DNA from: Actinokineospora baliensis
GTDB lineage: Bacteria > Actinomycetota > Actinomycetes > Mycobacteriales > Pseudonocardiaceae
Length of the DNA stretch: 64,000 nt
NCBI RefSeq assembly: GCF_016907695.1
Contig: NZ_JAFBCK010000001.1
Coordinates: forward strand, 1,116,001 to 1,180,000
Direction of reading: 5' to 3'
In this document: in pieces, positions 45,023 through 53,230 of the stretch
Numbering within the stretch: the stretch's first letter is position 1
Layout of the letters: each line of letters begins with the position of its first letter
Notes under the pieces: model-generated
Seen by the model: the letters and a program-made list of their open reading frames with translations, nothing else
The model's database searches: none
Told to the model about the DNA's origin: nothing
Position numbers and translations under genes: made by a program

Positions 45023-45958
45023 ATGACGCGAATCGGCTCGACGGAACTAGACGTCTTCCCGCTCAACCTCGGCGCGAACGTGTTCGGCTGGACAGCGGAC
45101 TCGGCGGCGTCATTCGCCGTATTGGACGCCTACGCCGCGGCGGGCGGGAACTTCGTCGACACGGCGGACATGTACTCGCAGTGGGCGCCGGGCAACTCCG
45201 GCGGCGAGTCGGAGACGATCATCGGCCAGTGGCTGGCCGCGCGGGGCAAGCGCGACGAGTTCGTCGTGGCGACGAAGTTGTCCGCGCTGGAGGGCTTCAA
45301 GGGGCTTTCCGCGGCGAACGTCAAGGCCGCCGCGGAAGGCTCCCTCAAGCGCCTGGGGACCGACCGGATCGACCTGTACTACGCGCACTACGACGACGAG
45401 AACACGCCTATCGAGGAGACCCTCACCGCCTTCGACGCGCTCGTGCGCGAGGGCAAGGTCCGCTACATCGCCGCGTCGAACCTGTCCGCGAAGCGGATCG
45501 AGGAGTCGTTGGCGATCTCCGACCGCGAGGGGCTGGCCCGGTACGTGGCGATTCAGCCGCACTACAGCCTCGTCGAGCGCGCGGGCTACGAGAACGAGTA
45601 CGCCGCTTTGGCCGCCAAGGAGAACTTGGGCGTGCTGCCGTACTGGTCGCTCGCAAGGGGTTTCCTCACGGGGAAGTACCGCGACGACAGTGCTGCCGTG
45701 GACAGTCCGCGCGCTGGCGCCGCTTCGGCTTACCTCGACGACCGAGGCAGGCGTGTCTTGGCCGCCTTGGACGAGGTCGCGGCGACGCACGCGACCACGG
45801 TGGCGGCTGTGGCCCTGGCATGGCTGACCGCGCAGCCCAACGTTGTTGCGCCTATTGCGAGCGCGCGCACGCCTGAGCAGTTGGCGGATCTACTGCCCTC
45901 TGTGGACCTCAAGCTCAGCGACGACGAGGTGACGGAGCTGACGAACGCGGCGGCCTAG
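45023..45958 (+). CDS. Aldo/keto reductase
   Basis: The 311-aa TIM-barrel enzyme has the AKR tetrad: FVDTADMYSQ (Asp, Tyr), VVATKLSA (Lys) and DLYYAHYDDE (His). NADPH-binding residues lie near VVAPIASARTPEQLADLL. It reduces aldehydes or ketones with NADPH; the substrate is unknown. The C-terminus overlaps the convergent gene by 4 nt. Confidence 0.93.
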   Translation: MTRIGSTELDVFPLNLGANVFGWTADSAASFAVLDAYAAAGGNFVDTADMYSQWAPGNSGGESETIIGQWLAARGKRDEFVVATKLSALEGFKGLSAANVKAAAEGSLKRLGTDRIDLYYAHYDDENTPIEETLTAFDALVREGKVRYIAASNLSAKRIEESLAISDREGLARYVAIQPHYSLVERAGYENEYAALAAKENLGVLPYWSLARGFLTGKYRDDSAAVDSPRAGAASAYLDDRGRRVLAALDEVAATHATTVAAVALAWLTAQPNVVAPIASARTPEQLADLLPSVDLKLSDDEVTELTNAAA

Positions 45959-46257
45959 TCAACGGGCTCCAAGGCCGAGCGGTACCCCAGCACGACCAGC
46001 AGGTGGCGGGCGTGGGCGAGGACTTCCGGGTCATCGCCCGCGCCCGCTGCCACGAGCGTGTCCGTAAGAGCGGCGCGTTGCTCTGGCACGTGCACGTCCT
46101 CGGCGACCTCGGCGTCGACCACCTCGTCCTCGTCGCGGCGGTGCAGCACCCGCCGGATCTGGGCGGTCAGCGCGGCGTAGGCGTCCGCGGCCGCGGTGGT
46201 GGTCGTCGTGGTGGTAGCCGCGGCTCCGGCGAGCAGCGCGGTCACGACCAGGTGCAC
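45955..46257 (-). CDS. Small protein with N-terminal hydrophobic segment and poly-Thr run
   Basis: GTG 46257 was chosen because GGAGGA lies 9 nt upstream; readings from 46317 start before that site. The 100-aa product opens VHLVVTALLAGAAATTTTTTTAAADAYAALTAQIRRVL in pieces: a hydrophobic segment, a run of seven Thr and a helix, then an acidic region (DEDEVVDAEVAED) and a second helix. Similar short helical N-terminal modules occur in actinobacterial proteins of unknown role. It diverges from the SDR gene across an operator-rich spacer. Confidence 0.5.
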   Translation of the reverse strand: MHLVVTALLAGAAATTTTTTTAAADAYAALTAQIRRVLHRRDEDEVVDAEVAEDVHVPEQRAALTDTLVAAGAGDDPEVLAHARHLLVVLGYRSALEPVD

Positions 46258-46337
46258 CGACAACGGTCCTCCGATCACGTCATGGGTCAACCACGCAGCG
46301 TGGCTGGCGCCCATCACATCGACGGACCCCGGTCGTG

Positions 46338-46413
46338 GGTTACCGGCCTGACCGAAATACGTGTTACTCGCGGTAGCTTACTCGCGGTAAGGTGAGGTAC
46401 CGTCCGGTAACCA
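46338..46413. promoter_or_regulatory. Operator cluster (TTAC-N5-GTAA and GGTTACCGG boxes) before the SDR gene
   Basis: TTACTCGCGGTA occurs twice in tandem (46364-46375 and 46378-46389); the second extends to the palindromic TTACTCGCGGTAA. Around them GGTTACCGG (46338-46346) and CCGGTAACC (46405-46413) form an inverted pair. Repeated TTAC/GTAA dyads are typical TetR-family operators. The cluster ends 20 nt before the SDR start and about 80 nt from the divergent gene. Confidence 0.55.
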
Positions 46414-46432
46414 CCGTTGCTTGGAGGCACCC

Positions 46433-47356
46433 ATGGGCGTGACGAACCTGCTGGCCCGCGACCACGACGTCGCCGGGAAGGTCATCCTGATCACCGGCGC
46501 CGCCCGCGGTTTCGGTGCGGGCCTTGCCCGCCGGTTCGCCGCCCGCGGCGCCAAAGTCGCCCTGGTCGGGCTGGAGCCGCAGGAGCTGGCCGCGGTCGCC
46601 GCGGAGTGCGGGCCCAACGCGGCGGTCTTCGAAGCCGACGTGACCGACTGGGACGCCCTGCGCGCCGCCGCCGAGGGCACCGTCGAGCGCTTCGGCGGGA
46701 TCGACGTCGTGATCGCCAACGCGGGCATCGCGGCGGCCGGGTTCGTCCGCTCGATCGACCCGGCGGCCTTCGAGCGCACGATCGAGGTCGACCTGCTGGG
46801 GGTCTGGCGGACCGTCCGGGTCACCCTGCCGCACGTCATCGAGCGCAAGGGCTACGTGCTGGTCGTGTCGTCCATGGCCGCGATCGCGCACGCCCCGGCG
46901 ATGGCCGCCTACGCCGCCGCCAAGGCCGGGGTGGAGGCGTTCACCAACAGCCTGCGCGCCGAGGTCAGGCACCTGGGCGTCAAGGTCGGTGTCGCGCACC
47001 CGACCTGGATCGCGACCGACCTGGTCAACGGTGCCGACGCGCACCCGGTCTTCGGGCCGCTGCGGTCGGCGATGCCCGGCCCGATCGGCAAGACCTACCC
47101 GGTGGCGGTGGCGCTCGACGCGCTGGAGGCCGGGGTGCTGCGCCGCGACCGGACCGTGCACGTGCCGGGCTGGGTCGGGCTGCTCAAGCTCGTGCGCGCG
47201 TTCCTGCCGCCGATCATCGAGATCGGCGGGCGGCTGCGCGGCAACATGGTCGCCAAGGCCGACCGGGCCGCGCTGGCCGACATCGCCGAACGCGGGGCCG
47301 AGGTGTCCTCGCGGCCGGTCGGTGCTGGCGGAGCGGCGGCCGTGCGGGCAAGGTAG
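46433..47356 (+). CDS. Short-chain dehydrogenase/reductase
   Basis: ATG 46433 follows GGAGG. The 307-aa protein has the SDR cofactor motif ITGAARGFGAGLA, NAGIA, catalytic Ser in VVSSMAAIAHAP and the Y-x3-K motif in MAAYAAAKAGVEAF. The C-terminal 60 residues (VGLLKLVRAFLPPIIE) are hydrophobic and could touch the membrane, as in lipid-linked SDRs. An NAD(P)-dependent oxidoreductase; substrate unknown. The PPOX-type gene follows after 5 nt. Confidence 0.9.
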   Translation: MGVTNLLARDHDVAGKVILITGAARGFGAGLARRFAARGAKVALVGLEPQELAAVAAECGPNAAVFEADVTDWDALRAAAEGTVERFGGIDVVIANAGIAAAGFVRSIDPAAFERTIEVDLLGVWRTVRVTLPHVIERKGYVLVVSSMAAIAHAPAMAAYAAAKAGVEAFTNSLRAEVRHLGVKVGVAHPTWIATDLVNGADAHPVFGPLRSAMPGPIGKTYPVAVALDALEAGVLRRDRTVHVPGWVGLLKLVRAFLPPIIEIGGRLRGNMVAKADRAALADIAERGAEVSSRPVGAGGAAAVRAR

Positions 47357-47361
47357 CTGCC

Positions 47362-47826
47362 GTGTCCAGGCGCGAGCAGATCAAGATGACCCCGACCGAG
47401 GTGCGCGAGTTCCTCGGCGAGCAGCGGACCGCGGTCGTGGCGTCGATCGGGCGCGACAACCGGCCGCACATGGTGCCGCTGTGGTACGTCCCCGAGGGCG
47501 ACGGGCTCGTCTCGTGGACCTACGAGAGCTCGCAGAAGGTCGTCAACCTGCGCCGACTGCCGCAGGCGACGGTGCTCGTCGAGGCCGGTGAGTCCTATGA
47601 GGAGCTGCGCGGCGTGCTCAGCGAGTGCGACGTCGAGGTCGTGACCGATGTCGAGGAGATCGTCCGGATCGGCAGCGCGATCACCGAGCGGTACACCGGC
47701 AGCGCCGACGTCGCGGTGGCGGCCACCCAGTTCGTCCGGGCCCAAGCGGCCAAGCGGGTGGGCCTGCGGTTCACGCCCACCCACACGACCTCGTGGGACC
47801 ACCGGAAGCTGGGCGGCACCTACTAG
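47362..47826 (+). CDS. PPOX/FDOR-family flavin or F420-dependent oxidoreductase
   Basis: GTG 47362 gives 154 aa with a split-barrel fold: MTPTEVREFLGEQRTAVVAS, GRDNRPHMVPLWYVPEGDGLVSWT in pieces, SSQKVVNLRRLPQATVLVE and VGLRFTPTHTTSWDHRKL. This matches the actinobacterial PPOX-class F420-dependent group. It may reduce a quinone-like or unsaturated substrate, possibly together with the SDR encoded 5 nt upstream. The end overlaps the convergent YciI gene by 4 nt. Confidence 0.88.
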   Translation: MSRREQIKMTPTEVREFLGEQRTAVVASIGRDNRPHMVPLWYVPEGDGLVSWTYESSQKVVNLRRLPQATVLVEAGESYEELRGVLSECDVEVVTDVEEIVRIGSAITERYTGSADVAVAATQFVRAQAAKRVGLRFTPTHTTSWDHRKLGGTY

Positions 47827-48110
47827 TCGAGCGCTGCCGGGGTTCCCATCACGACGTTCCACTCGCGGATGACGCGCGAGGCGGCGACGTCCTGCAGCGT
47901 GTACGGGTCGACGGCGAGCAGGTCGTCGAGCTCGGCGCGGTCGGCGGCGCGCAGGATGACGAACCCGCCGCTGCCGTCGGCCCACGGGCCCGCGGCGAGG
48001 ACCTGACCCGACTCGACCATGGGCCGCAGGTACTCGCGGTGGGCCGGGCGGGCGGCGGTGAGCCGGTCGAGGTCGTCGACGTAGCGGGTGTCCACGGTGA
48101 ACCAGGTCAT
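47823..48110 (-). CDS. YciI-family protein
   Basis: ATG 48110 gives 95 aa: MTWFTVDTRYVDDLDRLTAA, RPAHREYLRPMVESGQVLAAGPWAD in pieces, FVILRAADRAELDDLLAVDPY and a closing VIREWNVV. His in RPAHREYL and Asp in AVDPY match the YciI pair that forms its small active-site-like pocket. Function of the family is unclear (muconolactone isomerase-like fold). Confidence 0.9.
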   Translation of the reverse strand: MTWFTVDTRYVDDLDRLTAARPAHREYLRPMVESGQVLAAGPWADGSGGFVILRAADRAELDDLLAVDPYTLQDVAASRVIREWNVVMGTPAALD

Positions 48111-48176
48111 GGCGCCATCATCGCAAGCGCAGGTCGGACGGTGTGCCCGCGGGTCCCGGCCCGGTAAGGTCAGCCC

Positions 48177-48791
48177 GTGGCAGGGGAAGACATCCAGGCA
48201 GGAGCCCCGCGGGCGGCGGGGCAGGGCAACGCCGAGCAGACGGTCGAACAGACCCTGACTCGGCTGCGGGCGATCGACACCAAGAGCGCGCCGCCGCCGA
48301 AGCCGGACGCGCCGCTCACCCTCGAGGACCTCTACCGGACGCACCGGATGCGGTTGATCCGGCTGGCGTTGTTGCTGGTGGACGAGCCCGCGACGGCCGA
48401 GGACGTGGTGCAGGAGGCCTTCACCGGCCTGCACCGCAACTGGGGCGGTCTGCGTGATTCGGCCGCCGCGGTGGGGTACCTGCGGACGGCGGTGGTCAAC
48501 GGTTCGCGCAGCGTGCTCCGGCGGCGCAAGACCGCGCGGGAGTACACCCCGCCGCACGCGGTCAACGCGCGGTCGGCCGAGAGCCTTGCCATGCTGACCG
48601 CGGAGCACCAGAGCGTGGTCCGGGCTCTTTCGCAGTTGCCGCCGCGCCAGCGCGAGGTGCTGGTGCTGCGCTACTACGGCAACCTCACCGAAGCCGAGAT
48701 CGCGGAGGCGGCCGGTATCTCCAAGGGCACGGTCAAATCGACCGCCAGCCGGGCGTTGGAGGCGCTGCAGAAGATCATGAACACGCCGTAG
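48177..48791 (+). CDS. SigE-family ECF RNA polymerase sigma factor
   Basis: The 204-aa protein has a 55-residue polar N-terminal extension, then region 2 (LYRTHRMRLIRLALLLVDEPATAEDVVQEAFTGL in pieces) and region 4 (LPPRQREVLVLRYYGNLTEAEIAEAAG, then ISKGTVKSTASRALEAL). No anti-sigma gene follows; the next gene is nagA with its own regulatory sites. The extension could serve in control. The target regulon is unknown. Confidence 0.9.
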   Translation: MAGEDIQAGAPRAAGQGNAEQTVEQTLTRLRAIDTKSAPPPKPDAPLTLEDLYRTHRMRLIRLALLLVDEPATAEDVVQEAFTGLHRNWGGLRDSAAAVGYLRTAVVNGSRSVLRRRKTAREYTPPHAVNARSAESLAMLTAEHQSVVRALSQLPPRQREVLVLRYYGNLTEAEIAEAAGISKGTVKSTASRALEALQKIMNTP

Positions 48792-48813
48792 GCGTACTCC
48801 TACTGGGCGAAGT

Positions 48814-48840
48814 TGGTTTAGACCATTGCGGTATAGACCA
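48814..48840 (+). promoter_or_regulatory. Two tandem DasR-like operators (dre) upstream of nagA
   Basis: TGGTTTAGACCA (48814-48825) and CGGTATAGACCA (48829-48840) each differ by one or two bases from the DasR consensus palindrome TGGTCTAGACCA. They end 52 nt before the nagA start. DasR, a GntR-family regulator, represses chitin/GlcNAc genes including nagA in streptomycetes until GlcN-6-P binds, so the same control is expected here. Confidence 0.75.
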
Positions 48841-48892
48841 ATACACTGCCACTGTGCACTGTCGCGTGCACGGACGCTCGGAGGACCATCAA

Positions 48893-50032
48893 ATGGCAGG
48901 ACGGCTCATCGCAGGAGGCAGACTCGTCACCGCGGAAGGCGTGGTGGACGACGGCTGGCTGCTGGTCGAAGACGGCTACATCTCGGCCCTCGGCAGCGGT
49001 GAGCGTCCGCGCGCCGACGAGACGGTCGACGCCGGTGGCGCCTGGGTGGTCCCCGGGTTCGTCGACATCCACTGCCACGGCGGCGGCGGCGAGCCGTTCA
49101 TGAGCACCGACCCGGCCAGGGCCAGGGTCGCGGTCGACACGCACGCCAAGCACGGCACGACCACGCTGCTGGCCAGCCTGGTCTCCCGCCCGGTAGACGA
49201 GCTGGTCAACCAGATCTCGGCGCTGCGCGAGCTGGTGGAGGACGGACTGCTCGCGGGTGTGCACCTGGAGGGCCCATTCCTCTCCGCCGCCCGCTGCGGC
49301 GCGCACGACCCGAACATCCTGCGCCCCCCGGCCACCGACGCGGTCGAGCGGCTGCTGCGCGCGGGCGGCGGCGCGGTCCGGATGGTGACGCTGGCCCCCG
49401 AGCTGGAGAACTCGGTCAACGCCGTGCGCCAGCTGGTCGACGGCGGCTCGATCGCCGCGATCGGGCACACCGACGCCACCGAGGCCCAGGTCATGCCCGC
49501 GGTGGACGCCGGGGCGACCGTGGCCACCCACCTGTTCAACGGCATGCGCCCGCTGCACCACCGCGAACCCGGCCCGATCGGGGCACTGCTCGACGACGAG
49601 CGGGTGACCGTGGAGCTGATCTGCGACCTGGTGCACCTGAGCCCGACCATCGTCCGGCTGGCCGCCAAGCACGCGGGCCTCGGCAGGACCGTGCTGGTCA
49701 CCGACGCCATCGCCGCGGCGGGGGTCGGCGACGGGTCCTACGACATCGGCGGCCTGGAGGTCGTGGTCAAGGACGGCGTGCCGACCCTGGCAGGCGGCAC
49801 GTCACTGGCGGGCAGCACGCTCACGATGGACGTCGCGTTCCGCAACCTCGTGCAGGGCTGCGGGCTGTCGGTCCCCGAGGCCGTCGCCGCAACCTCGACC
49901 CGCCCCGCCGCGCTGCTGGGCCTGGCCGACACGACCGGCAAGCTCGCCAAGGGCCTGCACGCGGACGTGGTGCTGCTCAACCAGGGTCTGCAGGTCGGCT
50001 CGGTCATGCGCCGGGGCTCCTGGGTGGGTTAA
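48893..50032 (+). CDS. nagA: N-acetylglucosamine-6-phosphate deacetylase
   Basis: ATG 48893 has GGAGGA 7 nt upstream. The 379-aa amidohydrolase contains GFVDIHCHGGGG (metal His pair), LEGPFLS, IGHTDATEAQ, THLFNGMRPLHHR and VTDAIAAAG (catalytic Asp). It converts GlcNAc-6-P to GlcN-6-P plus acetate in amino-sugar catabolism and cell-wall recycling. Two DasR-like operators precede it. No nagB or nagK is adjacent. Confidence 0.95.
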   Translation: MAGRLIAGGRLVTAEGVVDDGWLLVEDGYISALGSGERPRADETVDAGGAWVVPGFVDIHCHGGGGEPFMSTDPARARVAVDTHAKHGTTTLLASLVSRPVDELVNQISALRELVEDGLLAGVHLEGPFLSAARCGAHDPNILRPPATDAVERLLRAGGGAVRMVTLAPELENSVNAVRQLVDGGSIAAIGHTDATEAQVMPAVDAGATVATHLFNGMRPLHHREPGPIGALLDDERVTVELICDLVHLSPTIVRLAAKHAGLGRTVLVTDAIAAAGVGDGSYDIGGLEVVVKDGVPTLAGGTSLAGSTLTMDVAFRNLVQGCGLSVPEAVAATSTRPAALLGLADTTGKLAKGLHADVVLLNQGLQVGSVMRRGSWVG

Positions 50033-50041
50033 CGTCGCGGC

Positions 50042-50260
50042 ATGACCGCGGCCGACCCAGAGCGCCTGCTCACCGACGCCCTGCGCGCGCAGGCCGCGCG
50101 CACCCCGGTCGCCGAACCGACCGAACCGGTCGACCTGGGCACCACCACCGCCCGGGCGGAGCACGACCTGCCGCCCAGGGTGTGGTGGGTGCTGGCGCTC
50201 GCGCTGTTGCTCGGACTGGCCGCCGGTTCACTCGTCGGGTTCCTCACCCTGCTCCGCTGA
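50042..50260 (+). CDS. Small single-pass membrane protein
   Basis: ATG 50042 follows the nagA stop by 9 nt. The 72-aa product has a charged N-terminal half (MTAADPERLLTDALRAQAAR...) and one C-terminal membrane helix (VWWVLALALLLGLAAGSLVGFLTLL). It probably shares the nagA transcript. Similar short tail-anchored proteins are common next to actinobacterial genes; role unknown. Confidence 0.65.
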   Translation: MTAADPERLLTDALRAQAARTPVAEPTEPVDLGTTTARAEHDLPPRVWWVLALALLLGLAAGSLVGFLTLLR

Positions 50261-50337
50261 ACCCCGCCGCTGACACGCTGTGTGACCAGGCAAACCCGGC
50301 GCTGAACCCGCACAGCCCAGCCCTGTACCTTGACCGG

Positions 50338-51000
50338 GTGCGCGCCGACCTTCCCGTGAACCAGGCCCTGCTCCCAGACTGGCTGGACCCCGAGGTCATC
50401 CTCAGCAGCCTGGGGCCGTACCTGCTGCCGGTGCTCTGCCTGATCATCTTCGCGGAGTGCGGCCTGCTGCTCGGCTTCTTCCTGCCGGGCGACTCGCTGC
50501 TGTTCACGGCGGGCCTGTTCGTGGCCAAGGGCTACATCTCCACGCCGCTGTGGGTCATCTGCGTCCTGCTCACGGTCTGCGCGTTCATCGGCAACGTGGT
50601 CGGCTACTTCATCGGCTACAAGGCCGGTCCCGCGCTGTTCAACAAGCCGAACTCCAAGCTGTTCAAGCAGGAGCACGTCGCCAAGACGCACGGCTTCTTC
50701 GAGAAGTACGGTCCCCGCGCGATCGTGCTCGCCCGGTTCGTGCCGATCGTGCGCACCTTCATCACCGCCGTCGCCGGTGTCGGCCGGATGGACCGCCAGA
50801 AGTTCTTCACCTACTCGGCCATCGGCGGCGTGCTGTGGGCGACCGGGGTGACCGTGCTGGGCTACTTCCTCGGCCAGATCGACTTCATCCACAAGAACCT
50901 CGAGGCGATGATCCTGCTCATCGTGCTCATCTCGGTGCTGCCGATCATCTTCGAGGTCCTCAAGGCCCGCCGCGAGAAGAAGAAGGCAGCGGGCCTCTAG
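50338..51000 (+). CDS. DedA-family membrane protein
   Basis: GTG 50338 gives 220 aa. The DedA core is clear: FAECGLLLGFFLPGDSLLFTAG (re-entrant loop with Glu), GNVVGYFIGYKAG, and ARFVPIVRTFITAVAGVGRMDRQKF with conserved Arg residues and FxxxG motif. A basic KARREKKKA tail follows the last helix. DedA proteins flip or transport phospholipid/undecaprenyl phosphate in the inner membrane. A second DedA is encoded at 58553. Confidence 0.93.
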   Translation: MRADLPVNQALLPDWLDPEVILSSLGPYLLPVLCLIIFAECGLLLGFFLPGDSLLFTAGLFVAKGYISTPLWVICVLLTVCAFIGNVVGYFIGYKAGPALFNKPNSKLFKQEHVAKTHGFFEKYGPRAIVLARFVPIVRTFITAVAGVGRMDRQKFFTYSAIGGVLWATGVTVLGYFLGQIDFIHKNLEAMILLIVLISVLPIIFEVLKARREKKKAAGL

Positions 51001-51085
51001 TAACACTCTCTCCCGCCACCCGCCCCCTCATCCCCGCCCGGCATCGTGCCCGGCTTGGTGAGAGGGCGGATCGGTTTTCGGGGCA

Positions 51086-51682
51086 CTACGCCGCTGCCCA
51101 GATCTGGTGCGCGGCGGTGGCGGCGGCGGCTTGGTAAGCGGGTAGGAGCCTGCCCTCCACCACGACCTCGATCGGCCACTTCTCCTGGCGGGTCACCCAC
51201 AGCCGCGAGCTGATGGCGCTATAGGTCCGCAGCTCGTCCGCGCCTTGCGGCACCTGCACCAGGTACACCCAGGTCGCCGGGTTCGTCGCGTCGGGCAACG
51301 GTTCCCGCCACACCCGGCGCACCCGCCGACCACCCGCGGTGGCGGCTTCGGCGGCGATGACCCGGTCGGCCGCGGCCGGGTCGGGGGCGTCGGCAGGGCC
51401 GGTGGGGCTGAACCGGTAGGCGGGGGTCGGCGCGGCGTCGACCACGGCCACCTCGGCCAATTCCGGGTCGTGCGGGTCGTCGAGCAGGGCGCGGATCAGC
51501 TCCGCCTCCTCCTCGGTGATGCCGATCCCCTCGTACTGCAGGTTCAGCAGCAGCGAGGACAGCGCCATCTCCTCCTCACCGGCGAAGAACTGCGATTGGA
51601 CGACGCTGACGACGTCGTCGGGGAGCCTGCCCGCGAGTCGCCTGCAGACCTCGGTGGCGGTGGCGTACTGCAGTTGGTCCAT
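51086..51682 (-). CDS. Hypothetical protein
   Basis: ATG 51682 fits the AGGGGAAG site (8-nt spacing) better than GTG 51688. The 198-aa protein has a helical N-terminal half (LQYATATEVCRRLAGRLPDD, EEEMALSSLLLNLQYEGIGIT) and a C-terminal beta-rich half (RRVRRVWREPLPDATNPATWVYLVQV in pieces, TYSAISSRLWVTRQEKWPIEVV). It is soluble and without recognised domain. It starts 28 nt downstream of the FAD oxidase stop... on the same strand, so the two may be co-transcribed. Confidence 0.6.
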   Translation of the reverse strand: MDQLQYATATEVCRRLAGRLPDDVVSVVQSQFFAGEEEMALSSLLLNLQYEGIGITEEEAELIRALLDDPHDPELAEVAVVDAAPTPAYRFSPTGPADAPDPAAADRVIAAEAATAGGRRVRRVWREPLPDATNPATWVYLVQVPQGADELRTYSAISSRLWVTRQEKWPIEVVVEGRLLPAYQAAAATAAHQIWAAA

Positions 51683-51709
51683 GGTCACTTCCCCTGGTGC
51701 GGGCCGTGG

Positions 51710-53155
51710 TCAGTCCTGCTCGGGCGCGTCGATGATCTTGTCATCGCCCGGGGCGAACATGGAGCCGGGGTTGAACAGGTCGCCGGGGTCGAGCGCGGCC
51801 TTGACCGCCCGGTGCACCCGCAGCCCGACCGGGCCGATCTCGCGGGCCAGCCACTCGCGCTTGATCTTGCCGACGCCGTGTTCGCCGGTGATCGTGCCGC
51901 CGAGCCGCAGGCCGAGGTCGAGGATGTCGTCGAAGGCGCGCTGGGCGCGGGCGAACTCGTCGGCCGAGGTGGGGTCGTAGACGATCGTCGGGTGCATGTT
52001 GCCGTCGCCCGCGTGCCCGACGACGGCGACCCGCAGACCGACCTCGGCGCTGATCCGCTCGCAGCCCGCGATCAGGTCGGTGATCTTGGTGCGCGGCACG
52101 CAGACGTCGTCGGTCAGCCAGGCGCCGTAGGTCTCCAGCGCGGTCAGCACGGCGCGGCGGGCGGTCAGCAGCAGCGCGCCCTCGGCGAGGTCGAAGGTGG
52201 TGTGGGCGAGGGTGGCGCCCGCGTCCTGGCAGATCCGTTCGACCGCCGCCAGCTCCCGGCGGGCCGCGTCACCTCCGGCGTCGGATTGGCAGATCAGCAG
52301 TGCCGCGCTGCCGCTCCCGGCCCCGACCTCGGTCTTCAGGTGCGCCTCGACGGCCGCGATGGCGGTGGCGTCCATGATCTCCATCAGCGACGGCACGATC
52401 CCCTCGCGCACCACCCGGCTGACCGCCGCCCCCGCCGCGGCCGTGGAGTCGAACGCGGCGGCGAGGGTGCCGGGGGCTTGGGGCAGCGGCCGCAGCGCCA
52501 GGGTCGCCCGGGTGATCACGCCGAGGGTGCCCTCGCTGCCGATGAACAGCTTGGTCAGGTCGTAGCCCGCGACGCCCTTGACCGTGCGGCGACCGGTGTC
52601 GAGCACCTCGCCGTCGGCGAGCACCACCCGCAGGCCGATCACCGAGTCCGTGGTCACGCCGTACTTCACGCAGCACAGGCCGCCCGCGTTGGTGGCGACG
52701 TTGCCGCCGATGGTGCACCAGTCGTAGCTGGAGGGGTCCGGTGGGTAGAACAGGCCGTGCTTCTCCACCGCACCGCGCAGGTCGAGGTTGATGACCCCGG
52801 GTTCGACGACGGCGAGCCGGTTGTCCGGGTCGATCTCCAGGATCGCGTTCATCCTGGTCGTCACCAGCACGACGCAGCCGTCGATCGCGTTGGCCGCGCC
52901 GGACAGGCCGCTGCCCGCGCCGCGCGGCACGATCGGCACCCCGTGCTGGGCGCACGCCCGCACCACGGCCTGGACCTGCTCAGTCGTCCTCGGCAGCACG
53001 ACGGCCAGCGGGGTGCCGTAAGGGGCAAGCGGCATCATGTCCCGCTCGTAGCTGGGCAGGACCTCGGGATCGGTGATCACCCCGTCCGGGTCGAGCGAGG
53101 TCTTGAGCCGGGCCAGCAACTCTGCGGATGTCACCGAGGCGTGCACGGATGTCAC
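51710..53155 (-). CDS. FAD-binding (glycolate/lactate-type) oxidase
   Basis: The 481-aa protein has an N-terminal PCMH FAD domain (VQAVVRACAQHGVPIVPRGAGSGLSG in pieces, CTIGGNVATNAGGLCCVKYG) and a C-terminal FAD-oxidase domain (GHAGDGNMHPTIVYDP, GGTITGEHGVGKIKREWL). This is the GlcD/D-lactate dehydrogenase type, oxidising 2-hydroxy acids to keto acids. GTG 53155 is used; a GTG 24 nt later is possible. No GlcE/GlcF subunit is encoded nearby. Confidence 0.9.
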   Translation of the reverse strand: MTSVHASVTSAELLARLKTSLDPDGVITDPEVLPSYERDMMPLAPYGTPLAVVLPRTTEQVQAVVRACAQHGVPIVPRGAGSGLSGAANAIDGCVVLVTTRMNAILEIDPDNRLAVVEPGVINLDLRGAVEKHGLFYPPDPSSYDWCTIGGNVATNAGGLCCVKYGVTTDSVIGLRVVLADGEVLDTGRRTVKGVAGYDLTKLFIGSEGTLGVITRATLALRPLPQAPGTLAAAFDSTAAAGAAVSRVVREGIVPSLMEIMDATAIAAVEAHLKTEVGAGSGSAALLICQSDAGGDAARRELAAVERICQDAGATLAHTTFDLAEGALLLTARRAVLTALETYGAWLTDDVCVPRTKITDLIAGCERISAEVGLRVAVVGHAGDGNMHPTIVYDPTSADEFARAQRAFDDILDLGLRLGGTITGEHGVGKIKREWLAREIGPVGLRVHRAVKAALDPGDLFNPGSMFAPGDDKIIDAPEQD

Positions 53156-53230
53156 CGTAGGCGATCGTCATACCCCTGACCTACAGTTGATGTGGTCGGT
53201 GTCACTGCGACGGCGGACGGGGGGTGTGTG

